Shown here piece by piece: positions 1-9,900 of a stretch of DNA of 34,038 bases. The position numbers and the translations under genes were made by a program. Origin of the DNA: Bacteroides sp. UBA7335 (GTDB taxonomy: Bacteria; Bacteroidota; Bacteroidia; Bacteroidales; Bacteroidaceae); the NCBI GenBank assembly GCA_002471185.1, contig DKPL01000029.1, positions 6,256 through 40,293 on the forward strand, in the 5' to 3' direction. Under the pieces are notes generated by a model, which saw nothing but the letters and a program-made list of their open reading frames with translations, ran no database searches and was not told the DNA's origin. How positions within the stretch are numbered: the first letter of the stretch is position 1; every line of letters starts with the position of its first letter.

Positions 1-1220
1 CCTTCGATTGCTTCAAGCAATGCACCACCACCTGTTGATACATAAGAAACACTATTTGCCAAACCGAATTTGTTTACACAAGCTACAGAATCACCACCAC
101 CAACTAGTGAGAATGCTCCGTTGCCAGTAGCTTCACCAATAGCTTCACCAACTACACGTGAGCCAGTTGAGAAGTTATCAAATTCGAATACTCCTGTAGG
201 ACCATTCCAAAGAATAGTTTTTGATTCAAGGATTACTTTTGTAAACATAGCCATTGATTCAGGACCTATATCCATACCCATCCAGCCTTCTGGCACATTG
301 TTTACTGGGCAATATTTAGTGTTAGCATCGTTAGCAAATTTATCAGCAATCTTATCGTCAACCGCCAAGACTAAGTTTACGCCTTTTTCTTTTGCTTTTG
401 CGATGATTTCTAATGCTAAGTCTAATTTATCATCTTCAACGATAGAGTTACCAATTTTACCACCTTGAGCTTTAGTGAAAGTGTAAGTCATACCACCAGT
501 AAGGATCAAGTTGTCTACTTTGCTAAGTAAGTTTTCGATGATTTCGATTTTAGAAGAAACTTTAGAACCACCCATGATTGCAGTGAAAGGACGTTTGATA
601 TCTTTCAATACTTTATCTACAGCAGCTACTTCTTTTTCCATCAAAAAGCCAAACATTTTATGGTCTTTATCGAAATATTTAGCAATTAAGGCTGTTGAAG
701 CGTGTGCACGGTGAGCAGTACCAAATGCGTCATTTACATAACAATCTGCATAAGAAGCCAATTTTTTAGTGAACTCTTTTTGGCTTTCTTTTACTTTAGC
801 TTTTGCTTCTGCTTTTTCTGCATCTGTTGCATCATCAGCCAAGCCTCTTGGTTTGCCTTCTTCTTCAGCATAGAAACGAAGATTCTCAAGAAGTAAAACT
901 TCACCAGGTTGCAAAGCAGCAGCTTTTACAGCAGCTTCTTCACCCATACAGTCGTTAGCAAATTGAACTTCTACACCTAATAAATCAGAAAGGTGACTTA
1001 AAATATGTTTTAAAGAAAACTTATCTGTAACGCCTTTTGGACGACCTAAGTGCGAACCAATGATTATGCTACCGCCATCAGCCAAAATCTTTTTCAATGT
1101 AGGAAGAGCAGCACGCATACGAGTGTCGTCTGTAATGTTGAAGTTTTCATCCAATGGCACGTTGAAGTCTACGCGGACGAATGCCTTTTTACCGGCAAAG
1201 TTAAATTTGTCAATAGTCAT
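1..1220 (-). CDS. pgk: Phosphoglycerate kinase (3' end cut by window edge)
   Basis: This enzyme interconverts 1,3-bisphosphoglycerate plus ADP and 3-phosphoglycerate plus ATP in cytosolic glycolysis. The reverse-complement frame from ATG at 1220 is open for 406 codons to the window edge. It begins MTIDKFNFAGKKAFVRVDFN, contains YVNDAFGTAHRAHAST at about 710-750 on the plus strand, and ends with the nucleotide-binding glycines GGGDS and STGGGALLEAIE. A charged, Ala/Lys/Glu-rich insertion (about 770-870) precedes the YVNDAFG motif; I recall such an insertion from Bacteroidetes Pgk proteins. Judged from the family, only about a dozen C-terminal residues are missing. It lies downstream of nth on the same strand, with its own predicted -7 box in between. 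Identity is certain. Confidence 0.97.
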   Translation of the reverse strand, partial: MTIDKFNFAGKKAFVRVDFNVPLDENFNITDDTRMRAALPTLKKILADGGSIIIGSHLGRPKGVTDKFSLKHILSHLSDLLGVEVQFANDCMGEEAAVKAAALQPGEVLLLENLRFYAEEEGKPRGLADDATDAEKAEAKAKVKESQKEFTKKLASYADCYVNDAFGTAHRAHASTALIAKYFDKDHKMFGFLMEKEVAAVDKVLKDIKRPFTAIMGGSKVSSKIEIIENLLSKVDNLILTGGMTYTFTKAQGGKIGNSIVEDDKLDLALEIIAKAKEKGVNLVLAVDDKIADKFANDANTKYCPVNNVPEGWMGMDIGPESMAMFTKVILESKTILWNGPTGVFEFDNFSTGSRVVGEAIGEATGNGAFSLVGGGDSVACVNKFGLANSVSYVSTGGGALLEAIE

Positions 1221-1265
1221 AATAGTCAATTTATTTAAAAGTGTAATTCAATTTTTCGATGCACG

Positions 1266-1273
1266 CAAAGTTA
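1266..1273 (-). promoter_or_regulatory. Predicted -7 promoter box for pgk
   Basis: The minus strand reads TAACTTTG, a match to the Bacteroides -7 consensus TAnnTTTG. It lies 46 bases upstream of the pgk ATG, in the 89-bp gap between nth and pgk. No good TTTG -33 box is seen at the expected distance, so the call rests on the -7 box and its position. Confidence 0.5.
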
Positions 1274-1309
1274 GTATTAATTTCTTTTTATTGCTAAATA
1301 ATTGTTTAT

Positions 1310-1996
1310 TTATTTAAGCTCATTACGTTCATTCTGACTTTTTCTTTGGGTCATCTTGTGTTTATCGACGAATAGTTTGCACCTAGTTTGTAGTCCGCAG
1401 GCATCACATTTTGGAGTGCGTGCTTGGCAAACGTATCGGCCATGTAGAATGAGCCAGTGGTGTGCAATGGGGAGTAACTCATTGGGAATATGCTTTACTA
1501 GCTCTTTTTCTACACTTAATGGTGTTGTAGCTTTGGGGCTAACTAAGCCTAAGCGATGACTTACACGAAACACATGTGTATCAACTGCCATGGCTGCTTT
1601 ATTGAAAATAACCGACTGTATCACATTGGCTGTTTTGCGTCCTACACCCGGTAGTTTTACTAAATCTTCGAGTGTTGCAGGTATTTCACTGCCGAAGTTG
1701 TTTACCAACATCTTTGCCATTCCAACTAAATGTTTAGCTTTATTGTTGGGGTATGAAACGCTTCGGATATATTCAAATACCACTTCGGGCGTTGTAACGG
1801 CTAGAGCTTCAGGGGTAGGGAAGTCTCTGAATAGTGGTGGAGTTATTAGATTCACTCGCTTGTCAGTGCATTGGGCTGAGAGGATAACTGCTATCAATAA
1901 TTCAAATGGACTAGAATAGTGTAATTCAGTTTCTGCTACTGGCATGTTTTCCTGAAACCAAGCTATGATTTGCTCGTAACGTTCTTTTTTTTTCAT
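1310..1996 (-). CDS. nth: Endonuclease III (DNA glycosylase/AP lyase)
   Basis: This base-excision repair enzyme removes oxidised pyrimidines and cleaves abasic sites. The 228-residue length is slightly over the E. coli enzyme. The helix-hairpin-helix LPGVGRKTANVI (residues 115-126) includes the catalytic Lys121, and the catalytic Asp is in VDTHVFRV (Asp139). The C-terminal [4Fe-4S] loop has the exact C-x6-C-x2-C-x5-C spacing (Cys190, 197, 200, 206). Its ATG overlaps the stop of the upstream MFS gene by 4 bp (ATGA), so the two are probably co-transcribed and translationally coupled. The Lys/Asn/Glu-rich tail after residue 207 is unremarkable. Confidence 0.96.
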   Translation of the reverse strand: MKKKERYEQIIAWFQENMPVAETELHYSSPFELLIAVILSAQCTDKRVNLITPPLFRDFPTPEALAVTTPEVVFEYIRSVSYPNNKAKHLVGMAKMLVNNFGSEIPATLEDLVKLPGVGRKTANVIQSVIFNKAAMAVDTHVFRVSHRLGLVSPKATTPLSVEKELVKHIPNELLPIAHHWLILHGRYVCQARTPKCDACGLQTRCKLFVDKHKMTQRKSQNERNELK

Positions 1997-3189
1997 CGCA
2001 ATTTGTTTTTATGATAATGAACAGATACTTTCTTATTGAAATAGATTAGAGAAATTATTGTGAGACAAGCGCCAAATAGATATGCTACATGAAAATTGCT
2101 GATTTGTGCTATAAAACCACCACTCAGCATACCTATACCAATGCCTACATCCCAAGATGTCAAATAGGTAGAAGTGGCCGTTCCGCGTAAACTATTAGGG
2201 GCTAAGTTGACAAAAAGTGTGTTGTATGCCGGAAACATCACTCCAAACCCTACACCGAGAAGAAAGGAAACCAAGAAGAATAAAATCATACAAACTACCG
2301 GCTTCCATGCCATTACATAAGAGCATGCAGATAGCAAGAAAAATGCAAACATTACAATAATCAATCCAACTGAGATGACCTGTGTTATCATTCCTTTGTC
2401 TACAATTCTTCCAGAGAAAATTCTAGAAATAGCCATTCCAATAGCCATTAGTGTAAAGAAGAATCCTGTTGGCGCATCTATCCCGATTTCTTGAGCATAA
2501 ATGGCCACATAGTTTGTTGTCATGCCATAAGGAATTGATAAAAGTAATAAGCTTAGCCCAGCTGGTAACCCTTTAACTAAGACAAAGCGATCGAGCGAAA
2601 GTGGTTCTCGTTTTACTGGAGGTTTATAGGGCGTTTTTACTACACTTGCAAAGATTAGTCCAATGATGCATGCATAAAGTGCGCTTGCAAAAATGGTTGT
2701 AAAGCCTACTCCGGCATCGTGCATAAAGAGCCCTGTCATTGGTCCAAACGACATTGCCATGTTGTTTGTCAAACCATAATATCCCAATCCTTCGCCTCGT
2801 CTTGACGAGGGCATGATATCAATTACAACAGTATTTCCACTTACAGTTACTGTACCAAATGCTAATCCGTGAATGATGCGTAAAAGTATAAATAGTGTAA
2901 GCGTGCCTGCAAAAATATATCCTGCAAACATGAAGGTGAATATGAAATAAGCAATTAAATAGAGGGGCTTGCGCGCAAACGTATCGAGAAGATAGCCCGA
3001 GAAAGGGCGAATACACAACGCAGCTATGGTATAGCTAGATAAGATGATTCCGATACTTAGGTGACTAGCCTGAAAAACCTCCGATAAATAGAAAGGGAGT
3101 ACAGGGATTAATAGCCAAAAGCCAAAATACAATAAGAAATTAGCTATCAACATGCAGAAGTAATAGGGGGTAGCGAGTCTATCCTTCAT
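1993..3189 (-). CDS. MFS transporter, 12 transmembrane segments
   Basis: This 398-residue inner-membrane protein has about twelve hydrophobic segments, starting at MLIANFLLYFGFWLLIPVLP. The MFS loop 2-3 signature appears as SGYLLDTFARKPLYLIAY (about residues 63-80), a form of G-x3-D-x2-G/A-R-K/R. A similar loop follows TM8 (ISRIFSGRIVDKG). Proteins of this shape are usually annotated as drug or sugar exporters. The sequence does not reveal the substrate. The 4-bp overlap with nth looks like operon packing and does not by itself imply a shared function. Confidence 0.88.
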   Translation of the reverse strand: MKDRLATPYYFCMLIANFLLYFGFWLLIPVLPFYLSEVFQASHLSIGIILSSYTIAALCIRPFSGYLLDTFARKPLYLIAYFIFTFMFAGYIFAGTLTLFILLRIIHGLAFGTVTVSGNTVVIDIMPSSRRGEGLGYYGLTNNMAMSFGPMTGLFMHDAGVGFTTIFASALYACIIGLIFASVVKTPYKPPVKREPLSLDRFVLVKGLPAGLSLLLLSIPYGMTTNYVAIYAQEIGIDAPTGFFFTLMAIGMAISRIFSGRIVDKGMITQVISVGLIIVMFAFFLLSACSYVMAWKPVVCMILFFLVSFLLGVGFGVMFPAYNTLFVNLAPNSLRGTATSTYLTSWDVGIGIGMLSGGFIAQISNFHVAYLFGACLTIISLIYFNKKVSVHYHKNKLR

Positions 3190-3284
3190 AGAGCAATAGA
3201 TAAAAAAAGTGAGAGTTGACTTAAACCGCTATTGCAGTTACCATTCAACCCTCAATCTTTGTTTATAAATATGATTTATGCTTT

Positions 3285-4304
3285 TTAATAAGCAGCTTCA
3301 AATTCTTTTAAGAAACGCATATCGTTTTCAGAGAACATACGAAGATCTTTTACTTGATATTTAAGATTGGTAATACGTTCGATACCCATACCAAGTGCAT
3401 ATCCACTATATACTTTACTGTCAATACCGTTTAACTCAAGTACATTAGGGTCAACCATACCACATCCTAAGATTTCTACCCAACCAGTGTGTTTACAGAA
3501 TGGGCAACCTTTGCCGCCACAGATATTACAGCTAATATCCATTTCAGCGCTTGGCTCAGTAAATGGGAAGTATGATGGACGAAGACGAATCTTAGTCTCT
3601 GCTCCAAACATCTCTTTAGCAAATAGTAAAAGAACTTGTTTCAAGTCAGTAAACGAAACATCTTTATCAATGTACAGCGCTTCAACCTGGTGAAAGAAAC
3701 AGTGAGCACGATAGCTGATTGCTTCGTTTCTATAAACGCGTCCCGGACAAATGATACGGATAGGAGGTTGTGTAACTTCCATTACACGACTTTGTACCGA
3801 TGAGGTGTGAGTGCGAAGCACAACATCTGGATTAGCTTCAATAAAGAAGGTGTCTTGCATGTCGCGTGCAGGGTGCTCGGGTGGAAAGTTCAAAGCCGAA
3901 AATACGTGCCAGTCATCTTCAATTTCTGGTCCTTCAGCGATGCTAAATCCTAGACGAGCGAATATATCAATAATTTCGTTTTTGACAATAGTAAGCGGGT
4001 GACGTGTTCCCAACTTCACAGGGTATGCCGAACGAGTTAAGTCTAAATCGCAAGCTGTGTTGTCTTGGTCAGCAAATTGCTCTTTCAGTGCGTTAATTTT
4101 ATCTTGCGCTTTGTTTTTTAAGTCGTTCAATCGCATGCCGACTTCTTTTTTCTGATCGGCTGCAACGTTACGAAAGTCTGCCATTAAATCATTGATGGCT
4201 CCTTTTTTGCTTAGATATTTAATGCGCAATGCTTCAAGCTCTTCGGTATTCGAAGCTTTTAGTGTATCAATCTCTTCAAGGAGTTGCTTAATCTTAGCTA
4301 TCAT
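3285..4304 (-). CDS. pheS: Phenylalanyl-tRNA synthetase alpha subunit
   Basis: This is the class II aminoacyl-tRNA synthetase subunit that charges tRNA-Phe as an alpha2-beta2 enzyme with PheT. It has 339 residues, the normal length. The N-terminal coiled-coil arm spans residues 1-85. Motif 2 is RVYRNEAISYRAHCFFHQVE (189-208), the phenylalanine pocket segment FPFTEPSAEMD is at 246-256, and motif 3 is GMGIERI (305-311). Residues 259-270 hold C-x2-C-x4-C-x2-C, resembling a small zinc-binding knuckle as in other Bacteroidetes PheS proteins. pheT is not in the window. The promoter is embedded in an inverted repeat, described separately. Confidence 0.97.
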   Translation of the reverse strand: MIAKIKQLLEEIDTLKASNTEELEALRIKYLSKKGAINDLMADFRNVAADQKKEVGMRLNDLKNKAQDKINALKEQFADQDNTACDLDLTRSAYPVKLGTRHPLTIVKNEIIDIFARLGFSIAEGPEIEDDWHVFSALNFPPEHPARDMQDTFFIEANPDVVLRTHTSSVQSRVMEVTQPPIRIICPGRVYRNEAISYRAHCFFHQVEALYIDKDVSFTDLKQVLLLFAKEMFGAETKIRLRPSYFPFTEPSAEMDISCNICGGKGCPFCKHTGWVEILGCGMVDPNVLELNGIDSKVYSGYALGMGIERITNLKYQVKDLRMFSENDMRFLKEFEAAY

Positions 4305-4322
4305 AGTGTATTATTGTTATTT

Positions 4323-4361
4323 TCAGATAAAAACCATGCAAAGATAATGGTTTTTATCTGA
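4323..4361. repeat. Perfect 15-bp inverted repeat over the pheS promoter
   Basis: Left arm TCAGATAAAAACCAT (4323-4337) and right arm ATGGTTTTTATCTGA (4347-4361) are perfect reverse complements separated by 9 bases. The 9-base centre carries the predicted -7 box. On the minus strand the hairpin is followed by AAAATAACAATA, not by a T-run, so it does not look like a standard intrinsic terminator for the upstream hydrolase gene. A dimeric-regulator operator or an RNA hairpin at the 5' end of the pheS transcript are both possible. Confidence 0.85.
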
Positions 4362-4367
4362 TTCAAA
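4339..4367 (-). promoter_or_regulatory. Predicted pheS promoter (TTTG / TATCTTTG)
   Basis: On the minus strand TTTG (plus 4364-4367) is followed after 17 bases by TATCTTTG (plus 4339-4346), which fits the Bacteroides TTTG / TAnnTTTG promoter form. The -7 box lies 35 bases upstream of the pheS ATG, leaving a leader of roughly 28 bases. Most of the inverted-repeat right arm lies between the two boxes, and the left arm covers the expected transcription start. Confidence 0.65.
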
Positions 4368-4387
4368 CTCTTATCTGCTCTTTGTTT

Positions 4388-5260
4388 TTACGGTATTGAG
4401 AAAAACTTTAAGATATCTTGATAGACAATTTCGTGCTCATCTTCATTTAATACTTCGTGCCTCATACCTTCGTAAACTTTATTGGTAAAGTTATAATATC
4501 CTATCCGGTGCAATAATTTGAATGTGCTATTTAGTCCTCTTTTACCACCTGTCACCGGGTCTTCTTTTCCGGATACACTCATTATGGGTAGGGCAGGATT
4601 GAAGCATTGATAATGATGGGTGAGCCTTAACTCTCTTGTTGCTTGAAATATTGTTAGTATTGATTGGTTAGGGTAGGGATAACCACAAAGTGGATCTGAT
4701 TTATAAATGGCAAGATTGGTTTTGCTTGAACTAACCCATTCTATATCTTCACCATTCATGGCTAGTTTGCGGAGTAACATATTATAACTTTTCCCTCCTG
4801 ACAACCAGATGATGAATTTGGCCAAAAGGATGCCTATTGGAGTGAGTGGATTATAATAAACTGTGCCACTTAATACCAGCTTTTCTATTTCATTATCATG
4901 TTTTTCTAAATAGCAACGTGCAAAAACAGACCCTAAAGAGTGGCCAAACAAGTAAAAAGGTAGTTTAGGGTGAAGTGATTTGGCATATTGAGTAATTAAA
5001 TACTGATCAGCTACAATTTTTTGCCAACTATCCATATAGCCCAAAGGATAAGCTGAATCAATAGATGCCCCATGACCTCGATTATCAGATATAATGACCG
5101 AAAAACCTTGATTAACTAGAAAGTGACAAAAGTCAAAATAGCGCTCTTTATGCTCAACTGACCCATGAATAATTTGTACTAAAGCTTTAGGACAAGCTGC
5201 CTCAAAGTAAGCCACTGATAATTTTAATCCATCTGCTGCTAAAAGCTTTAGTAACTTCAC
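4388..5260 (-). CDS. Alpha/beta hydrolase, monoacylglycerol-lipase/S33 type
   Basis: This is a serine hydrolase of the Hydrolase_4 type, acting on an unknown lysophospholipid, glyceride or other ester. The oxyanion-hole HG is in IIHGSVEHKERY (residues 30-41), followed by the SDNRGHG turn (58-64). The nucleophile elbow is GHSLGS with Ser108, the catalytic Asp is in SGKEDPV (Asp234), and the catalytic His is in EGMRHEV (His268). It has 290 residues with no signal peptide, so it is probably cytosolic. The start is GTG, overlapping the stop of the preceding small membrane protein gene by 4 bp (GTGA). No nearby ATG would keep the fold intact, which supports the GTG. Confidence 0.9.
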   Translation of the reverse strand: MKLLKLLAADGLKLSVAYFEAACPKALVQIIHGSVEHKERYFDFCHFLVNQGFSVIISDNRGHGASIDSAYPLGYMDSWQKIVADQYLITQYAKSLHPKLPFYLFGHSLGSVFARCYLEKHDNEIEKLVLSGTVYYNPLTPIGILLAKFIIWLSGGKSYNMLLRKLAMNGEDIEWVSSSKTNLAIYKSDPLCGYPYPNQSILTIFQATRELRLTHHYQCFNPALPIMSVSGKEDPVTGGKRGLNSTFKLLHRIGYYNFTNKVYEGMRHEVLNEDEHEIVYQDILKFFSIP

Positions 5261-5472
5261 TTCTTCTCTTCTTTTTCCGATTTACACTCTGTGGGTGATA
5301 AAGGATCAACATCCTCTTTCTGACTCTTATTCTTCTTAATGGCTACTGCAATCAATGCAATTGCTGTGAATGCAATAATTACAAATATTATAACAATCAT
5401 TATCATCATATTTTTTACATGTTTATAGGTTAATATATCTATAATAATTATTAGTAACAAAAAAAAGAACAT
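5257..5472 (-). CDS. Small membrane protein with charged tail
   Basis: I do not recognise this 71-residue protein. It has a hydrophobic start (residues 1-12), a short polar stretch, a strong membrane helix (about 23-45) and a Lys/Glu-rich cytoplasmic-type tail with one Cys. The alternative start Met22 (ATG at 5409) would give a 50-residue single-span protein, and the sequence does not decide between them. Its 4-bp overlap with the following hydrolase is the best evidence that it is translated. It sits 71 bp downstream of the efflux operon on the same strand and could be its tail, but nothing in it resembles an RND accessory protein. Confidence 0.6.
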   Translation of the reverse strand: MFFFLLLIIIIDILTYKHVKNMMIMIVIIFVIIAFTAIALIAVAIKKNKSQKEDVDPLSPTECKSEKEEKK

Positions 5473-5543
5473 TTTGATTTATTAAAAATAGAATCTTTCA
5501 TGTATTTAAGTCAAATAAGTTTAGAACATAAATATAATTATTA

Positions 5544-6911
5544 TTACCATCCTCCCCCTAACGTTTTATATAATTGTACCACAGCGATTAATTGGTCTCT
5601 AATAGTGTTGCTTAAACTAATTTGTGCATCAAAATATACACGTTGTGCATCTAATACATTTAAATAATTAATTACCCCATTTATATATTGTAATTGTGCA
5701 AGATCAAGATAAACCTTAGCTGAATGTTCCAATTTTGCACGTAAATCATAGACTTCTTTTATCTTGTTAAAATTGACAATCGCATTTTCGGTTTCTCTAA
5801 AAGCATTCAATACTACTTTTTCATAATTATATAGTTGCCCCTCATAACTTGCTTTTTGTGCCTTATAAGAAGCTCTATGTTTGCCCCATCCTAAAATAGG
5901 TGTAAGTAAGGCACCTTCTATAAGACTATAAGGTGATTTTAAAATATCAGACAATGATTTACTCTCACTTCCAAAACGACCAGTGAGGGATATTTTTGGA
6001 AACATATTTGTATAAGCAACTCCAACTTTAGCATTTGCAGCTATTAATTTTTGTTCAGCTTCACGAATATCTGGACGGCGTTCTAAAAGTTGTGATGGCA
6101 TTCCTACTGGTAAATTATTAGGAAAATCAAACTCTTGATTAAAGCGACTTCTTACAATATGATTTGGATATTCACCAGTTAAAAATGCAATGTCATTCTC
6201 CTTTAGTACAACTTTGCGTTCTAAATCAGGGATAAGAGTAGCTGTTCGTGCCAATTCAACTTGAGACTGTCTGTATGATGTTTCGGATGTTAATCCGCCT
6301 TCATAACGAATTCTAGCTAAGCGCATTCCTTCTTCTCTAGCTTTTAGTGTTTGTCTTACAATTTCAAGTTCTGTATCTAATGCTACTAGCTCATAATACG
6401 CTTGAGCCACTTCTGAAATAATAGTGATACGTAAAGCACGTTGAGCTTCAATAGATTGAAGATATTCAGCTAAACTGACTGATTTTCCCCATCGTAGATT
6501 TCCCCATAAATCAAGTTCCCATGATAATAATAATTGTGCTTCAAAAGTTTCACTGTCTTTTCTTGCATCTCCACCATGATTCTCAGTTTCTCGCTCAACC
6601 GTTAAGTTTCCTCGTACCTCTGGCAATAAGTTAGCTATTGATATACGTTTACGTTCTGCCATTTCTTTAATGCGTGAAGCTGCAATTAAAAGATCTTTAT
6701 TATGATCGAGTGCCTTTGTTATGAGAGTTTGTAATGTCGAATCTGTATATAAATTCCACCAATCTTGATTGCCCAGACTTAATGTGTCTTGGTTTAAAGC
6801 CAAGCTGTCTGGTAAATTAAGGTTGGGACGAATATAGTTTTTACCAATCTTACATGACGAAAAAAAAAGAATTGATAAAAATATCAAGCTGTATATATTA
6901 ATTTGTTTCAT
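5544..6911 (-). CDS. Outer-membrane efflux lipoprotein (OprM/NodT family)
   Basis: This TolC-like outer-membrane channel subunit forms the exit duct of the RND pump encoded upstream. It has 455 residues, usual for the NodT family. The N terminus is a lipoprotein signal ending LFFSSC (Cys20), then the family opening KNYIRPNLNLP. Two OEP repeats of long amphipathic helices follow. RRPDIREAEQKLIAANAKVGVAYTN is typical of the family (the quoted RRPDIREAEQKL part is about residues 279-290). It starts 27 bp after the pump gene, in the order adaptor-pump-channel. Confidence 0.94.
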   Translation of the reverse strand: MKQINIYSLIFLSILFFSSCKIGKNYIRPNLNLPDSLALNQDTLSLGNQDWWNLYTDSTLQTLITKALDHNKDLLIAASRIKEMAERKRISIANLLPEVRGNLTVERETENHGGDARKDSETFEAQLLLSWELDLWGNLRWGKSVSLAEYLQSIEAQRALRITIISEVAQAYYELVALDTELEIVRQTLKAREEGMRLARIRYEGGLTSETSYRQSQVELARTATLIPDLERKVVLKENDIAFLTGEYPNHIVRSRFNQEFDFPNNLPVGMPSQLLERRPDIREAEQKLIAANAKVGVAYTNMFPKISLTGRFGSESKSLSDILKSPYSLIEGALLTPILGWGKHRASYKAQKASYEGQLYNYEKVVLNAFRETENAIVNFNKIKEVYDLRAKLEHSAKVYLDLAQLQYINGVINYLNVLDAQRVYFDAQISLSNTIRDQLIAVVQLYKTLGGGW

Positions 6912-6938
6912 ATTATTTTATATATGTTGTTAGCTTAA

Positions 6939-9900
6939 TTATTTATATTTATTTCTCAGTAGCTTAATTTTATCTTTAACTTTATATACTAACACAAAAA
7001 AGAATGGTACAAGTATAATTCCCCAAACAATAGCAAATATCATTCCGAAAAAGATCCCAGTTCCTATGGCTTTACGACTTGCTGAGCCTGGTCCTGAGGC
7101 AATTACCATAGGTAGCATACCTAAAACAAATGCTAAAGAAGTAATCAGAATTGGACGAAAACGAAGTCGGGCAGCCTCGATTGCTGCTTGTACTACATTA
7201 ATACCTTTATCTACTTGTACTTTTCCAAATTCAACTATTAAAATAGCATTTTTAGCAGCCAATCCTATAAGCATTACCAAACCAATTTGAAAATAAATAT
7301 CATTCTCTAAACCACAAATCCATATTCCTAAATATGCTCCTAATGCTGCTACTGGTAATGATAGTAATACGGCAATAGGCACTGTCCAACTTTCATACTG
7401 TGCTGCTAAAAATAAAAAGACAAACAGAAATACAAGGGCTAAAACTAAACCGGTTTGTCCGTCAGCTTTCTTCTCTTGATAGGATAATCCACTCCATTCT
7501 ATTCCAATATTACTAGGTAAATGTTCTTTTACGATTTTATTCATTATTTCCATGGCTTGTCCCGAACTATAGCCTTGTGCAGCTTCGCCTCGAATTACTG
7601 CAGTAGTAAACATGTTAAATCTTTTTATACTTCCAGGTCCTGTTGAGTATGTTGCATTTCCTAAAGCTGTAAGTGGAATCATTGCTCCATTTGATGCTTT
7701 TACAAAAAATAAATTGATGTTATCTTTATTTTTTCGATAAGGAGCTTCTGCTTGTATATACACTTTATAAATGCGATTAAACATATTGAAATCATTTACA
7801 TAAACCGACCCTGTATAGGCTTTCATTGTTGAAAAAACATCAGCCAATGGTACACCTAGCATTTTTACTTTATCACGATCTACATCAAAGTAAAGTTGTG
7901 GGATGTCTGGTTGTAAAGAGGAAGATATACCAGTTAGCTCTTTATATTTTGATGTATAAAACATTAAAGTGTCTACTGCTTCTACTAAGTTGTCAAAAGT
8001 TGCATCGCCACGTGCCTCTAACTGCATTTCAAAACCTCCAGAAGTTCCTAATCCAGGAATAACAGGCGGAGTTGATAAGTAAATCTTGCATTCGGGAAAT
8101 TGACTTAGATCGTTTTGGATCTGCTTCATTATTGTTTTGGGCGAAGTGTTCTTTCGTTCGTCCCATGACTTTAGTATTACCGTCAATTCACTGCGTGCTT
8201 GGCTGTTACCTACTCGCGGACTAGTTCCTGTTACATTTTGTACATATTTAATATGAGGATTATTTTCTAAATAATCAATGGCTCTTTCTGTTACTTTTCT
8301 AGTACGTTCTAATGTAGCTCCTTCAGGTAGTTCTAATTCTATTTTAAAATAACCTTGATCTTCTACAGGGAGAAAACTTGTAGGTATTAATTGATGAATT
8401 ATAAAAATACCAATTAATATGATACCAAATGAAGTTAATGTGCGACGAGGGTTTTTAATGACTTTTCGTATGATGCCAATATATTTATTATTACTTACAT
8501 TTAGCCAATGATTAATTTTATGAAAGATTATATTTTTCTTTCCAGACTCAGGCTTAAGTATTAATGAACACATTACTGGACTAAGCGTAAGAGCTACAAC
8601 GGTAGATATTAACACAGAAACTGCAATTGTTATTGTGAATTGACGATATAATTGTCCTGTAATACCACTTAAAAAACTTACAGGTACAAATACAGCACAC
8701 AAAACGAGAGAAGTTGCTATCAAAGCACTAGCCAATCCATTCATTGCTTTTTTTGTAGCTTCGTATGCATTTATTTTCTCTTCGTTCATGATACGTTCTA
8801 CATTTTCTACTACAACAATAGCATCATCTACTACAATACCGATAGCCAAAATTAGTCCTAGTAATGTTAAAATATTAAGTGTAAATCCAAATATAAGCAT
8901 AAATCCAAATGTTCCCAGCAAAGAAATTGGAACAGCTACAATTGGAATAAGTGTAGCACGCCAGCTTTGTAATGATAAATAGACTACTAACACAACTAGT
9001 ATTAGTGCCTCAAATAAAGTCTTATAAACTTCATTGATTGAGTCTGAAATATAACTTGTCATGTCAAATGGTATATCATATGATAATCCATTTGGAAAAC
9101 TATTACTGATTTCATTCATCGCTTTTTTAACATCCGTAGCTACTTGTATAGCATTAGCACCAGGAAGCATGTATATACCTAATATAGCGGCATTTTTACC
9201 ATTTATACCACTTTCTGTAGTATATGATGATGCTTCTAATGATACTCTAGCTACATCACGTAAGCGGATGATTGACCCGTTACTATTAGCTCTCACAACA
9301 ATGCTTTCAAACTGCTCTACAGTAGATAATCTTCCTTGAGTTGTAATAGGAATTGTTATATCTAACCCCTGAACAGGCTGTTGTCCTAAAACACCGGCTG
9401 CAGATTCTCTATTTTGATCTTTTAGTGCAGTTTGTAAATCTTGAACAGTTAGTCCAAAGTTTGCTAATTTATCTGGTTCTGCCCATATCTGCATGGCATA
9501 ATATCGACTACCGATATTAGAGACTCTGCCTACTCCTGGTATTCGACGTAGTACATCCAATACATTAATAGTGGCAAAGTTGCTTAAATAAATTTCATCA
9601 AACTTAGGGTCATCAGAAGTTAATGTTATAGTCATTAATTGACTTGGAGCTTGTTTCTCTACGGTAATTCCATTTTGAATAACCTCTGCTGGTAGTCTGC
9701 TTTCTGCCAATTTGATTCGGTTCTGAATTTCAACAGCCGCTAAGCTAGGATCAATTGATACATCAAAAGTGACTGTGGCAGAGAAACCTCCAGAATTTGA
9801 ACTGCTTGACTCCATATAAAGCATTCCTGGAGTTCCGTTAAGTTCCTGTTCTATCGGAGTACCTACTGCCTGTGAAACAGTCAAGGCGCTAGCGCCAGGA

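Noticed and set aside
1..1317. Several plus-strand open frames of 60-132 codons across 70-1317
   Set aside because: They are antisense to pgk and show no family features; pgk is clear on the minus strand.
3265..3279. ATAAAT-ATG-ATTTAT palindrome downstream of pheS
   Set aside because: A short all-AT stem, too weak to call a terminator or operator.
3190..3284. Possible hairpin GAGAGTTGA / TCAACCCTC between pheS and the MFS gene
   Set aside because: The arms contain a mismatch and are not followed by a T-run in the right direction.
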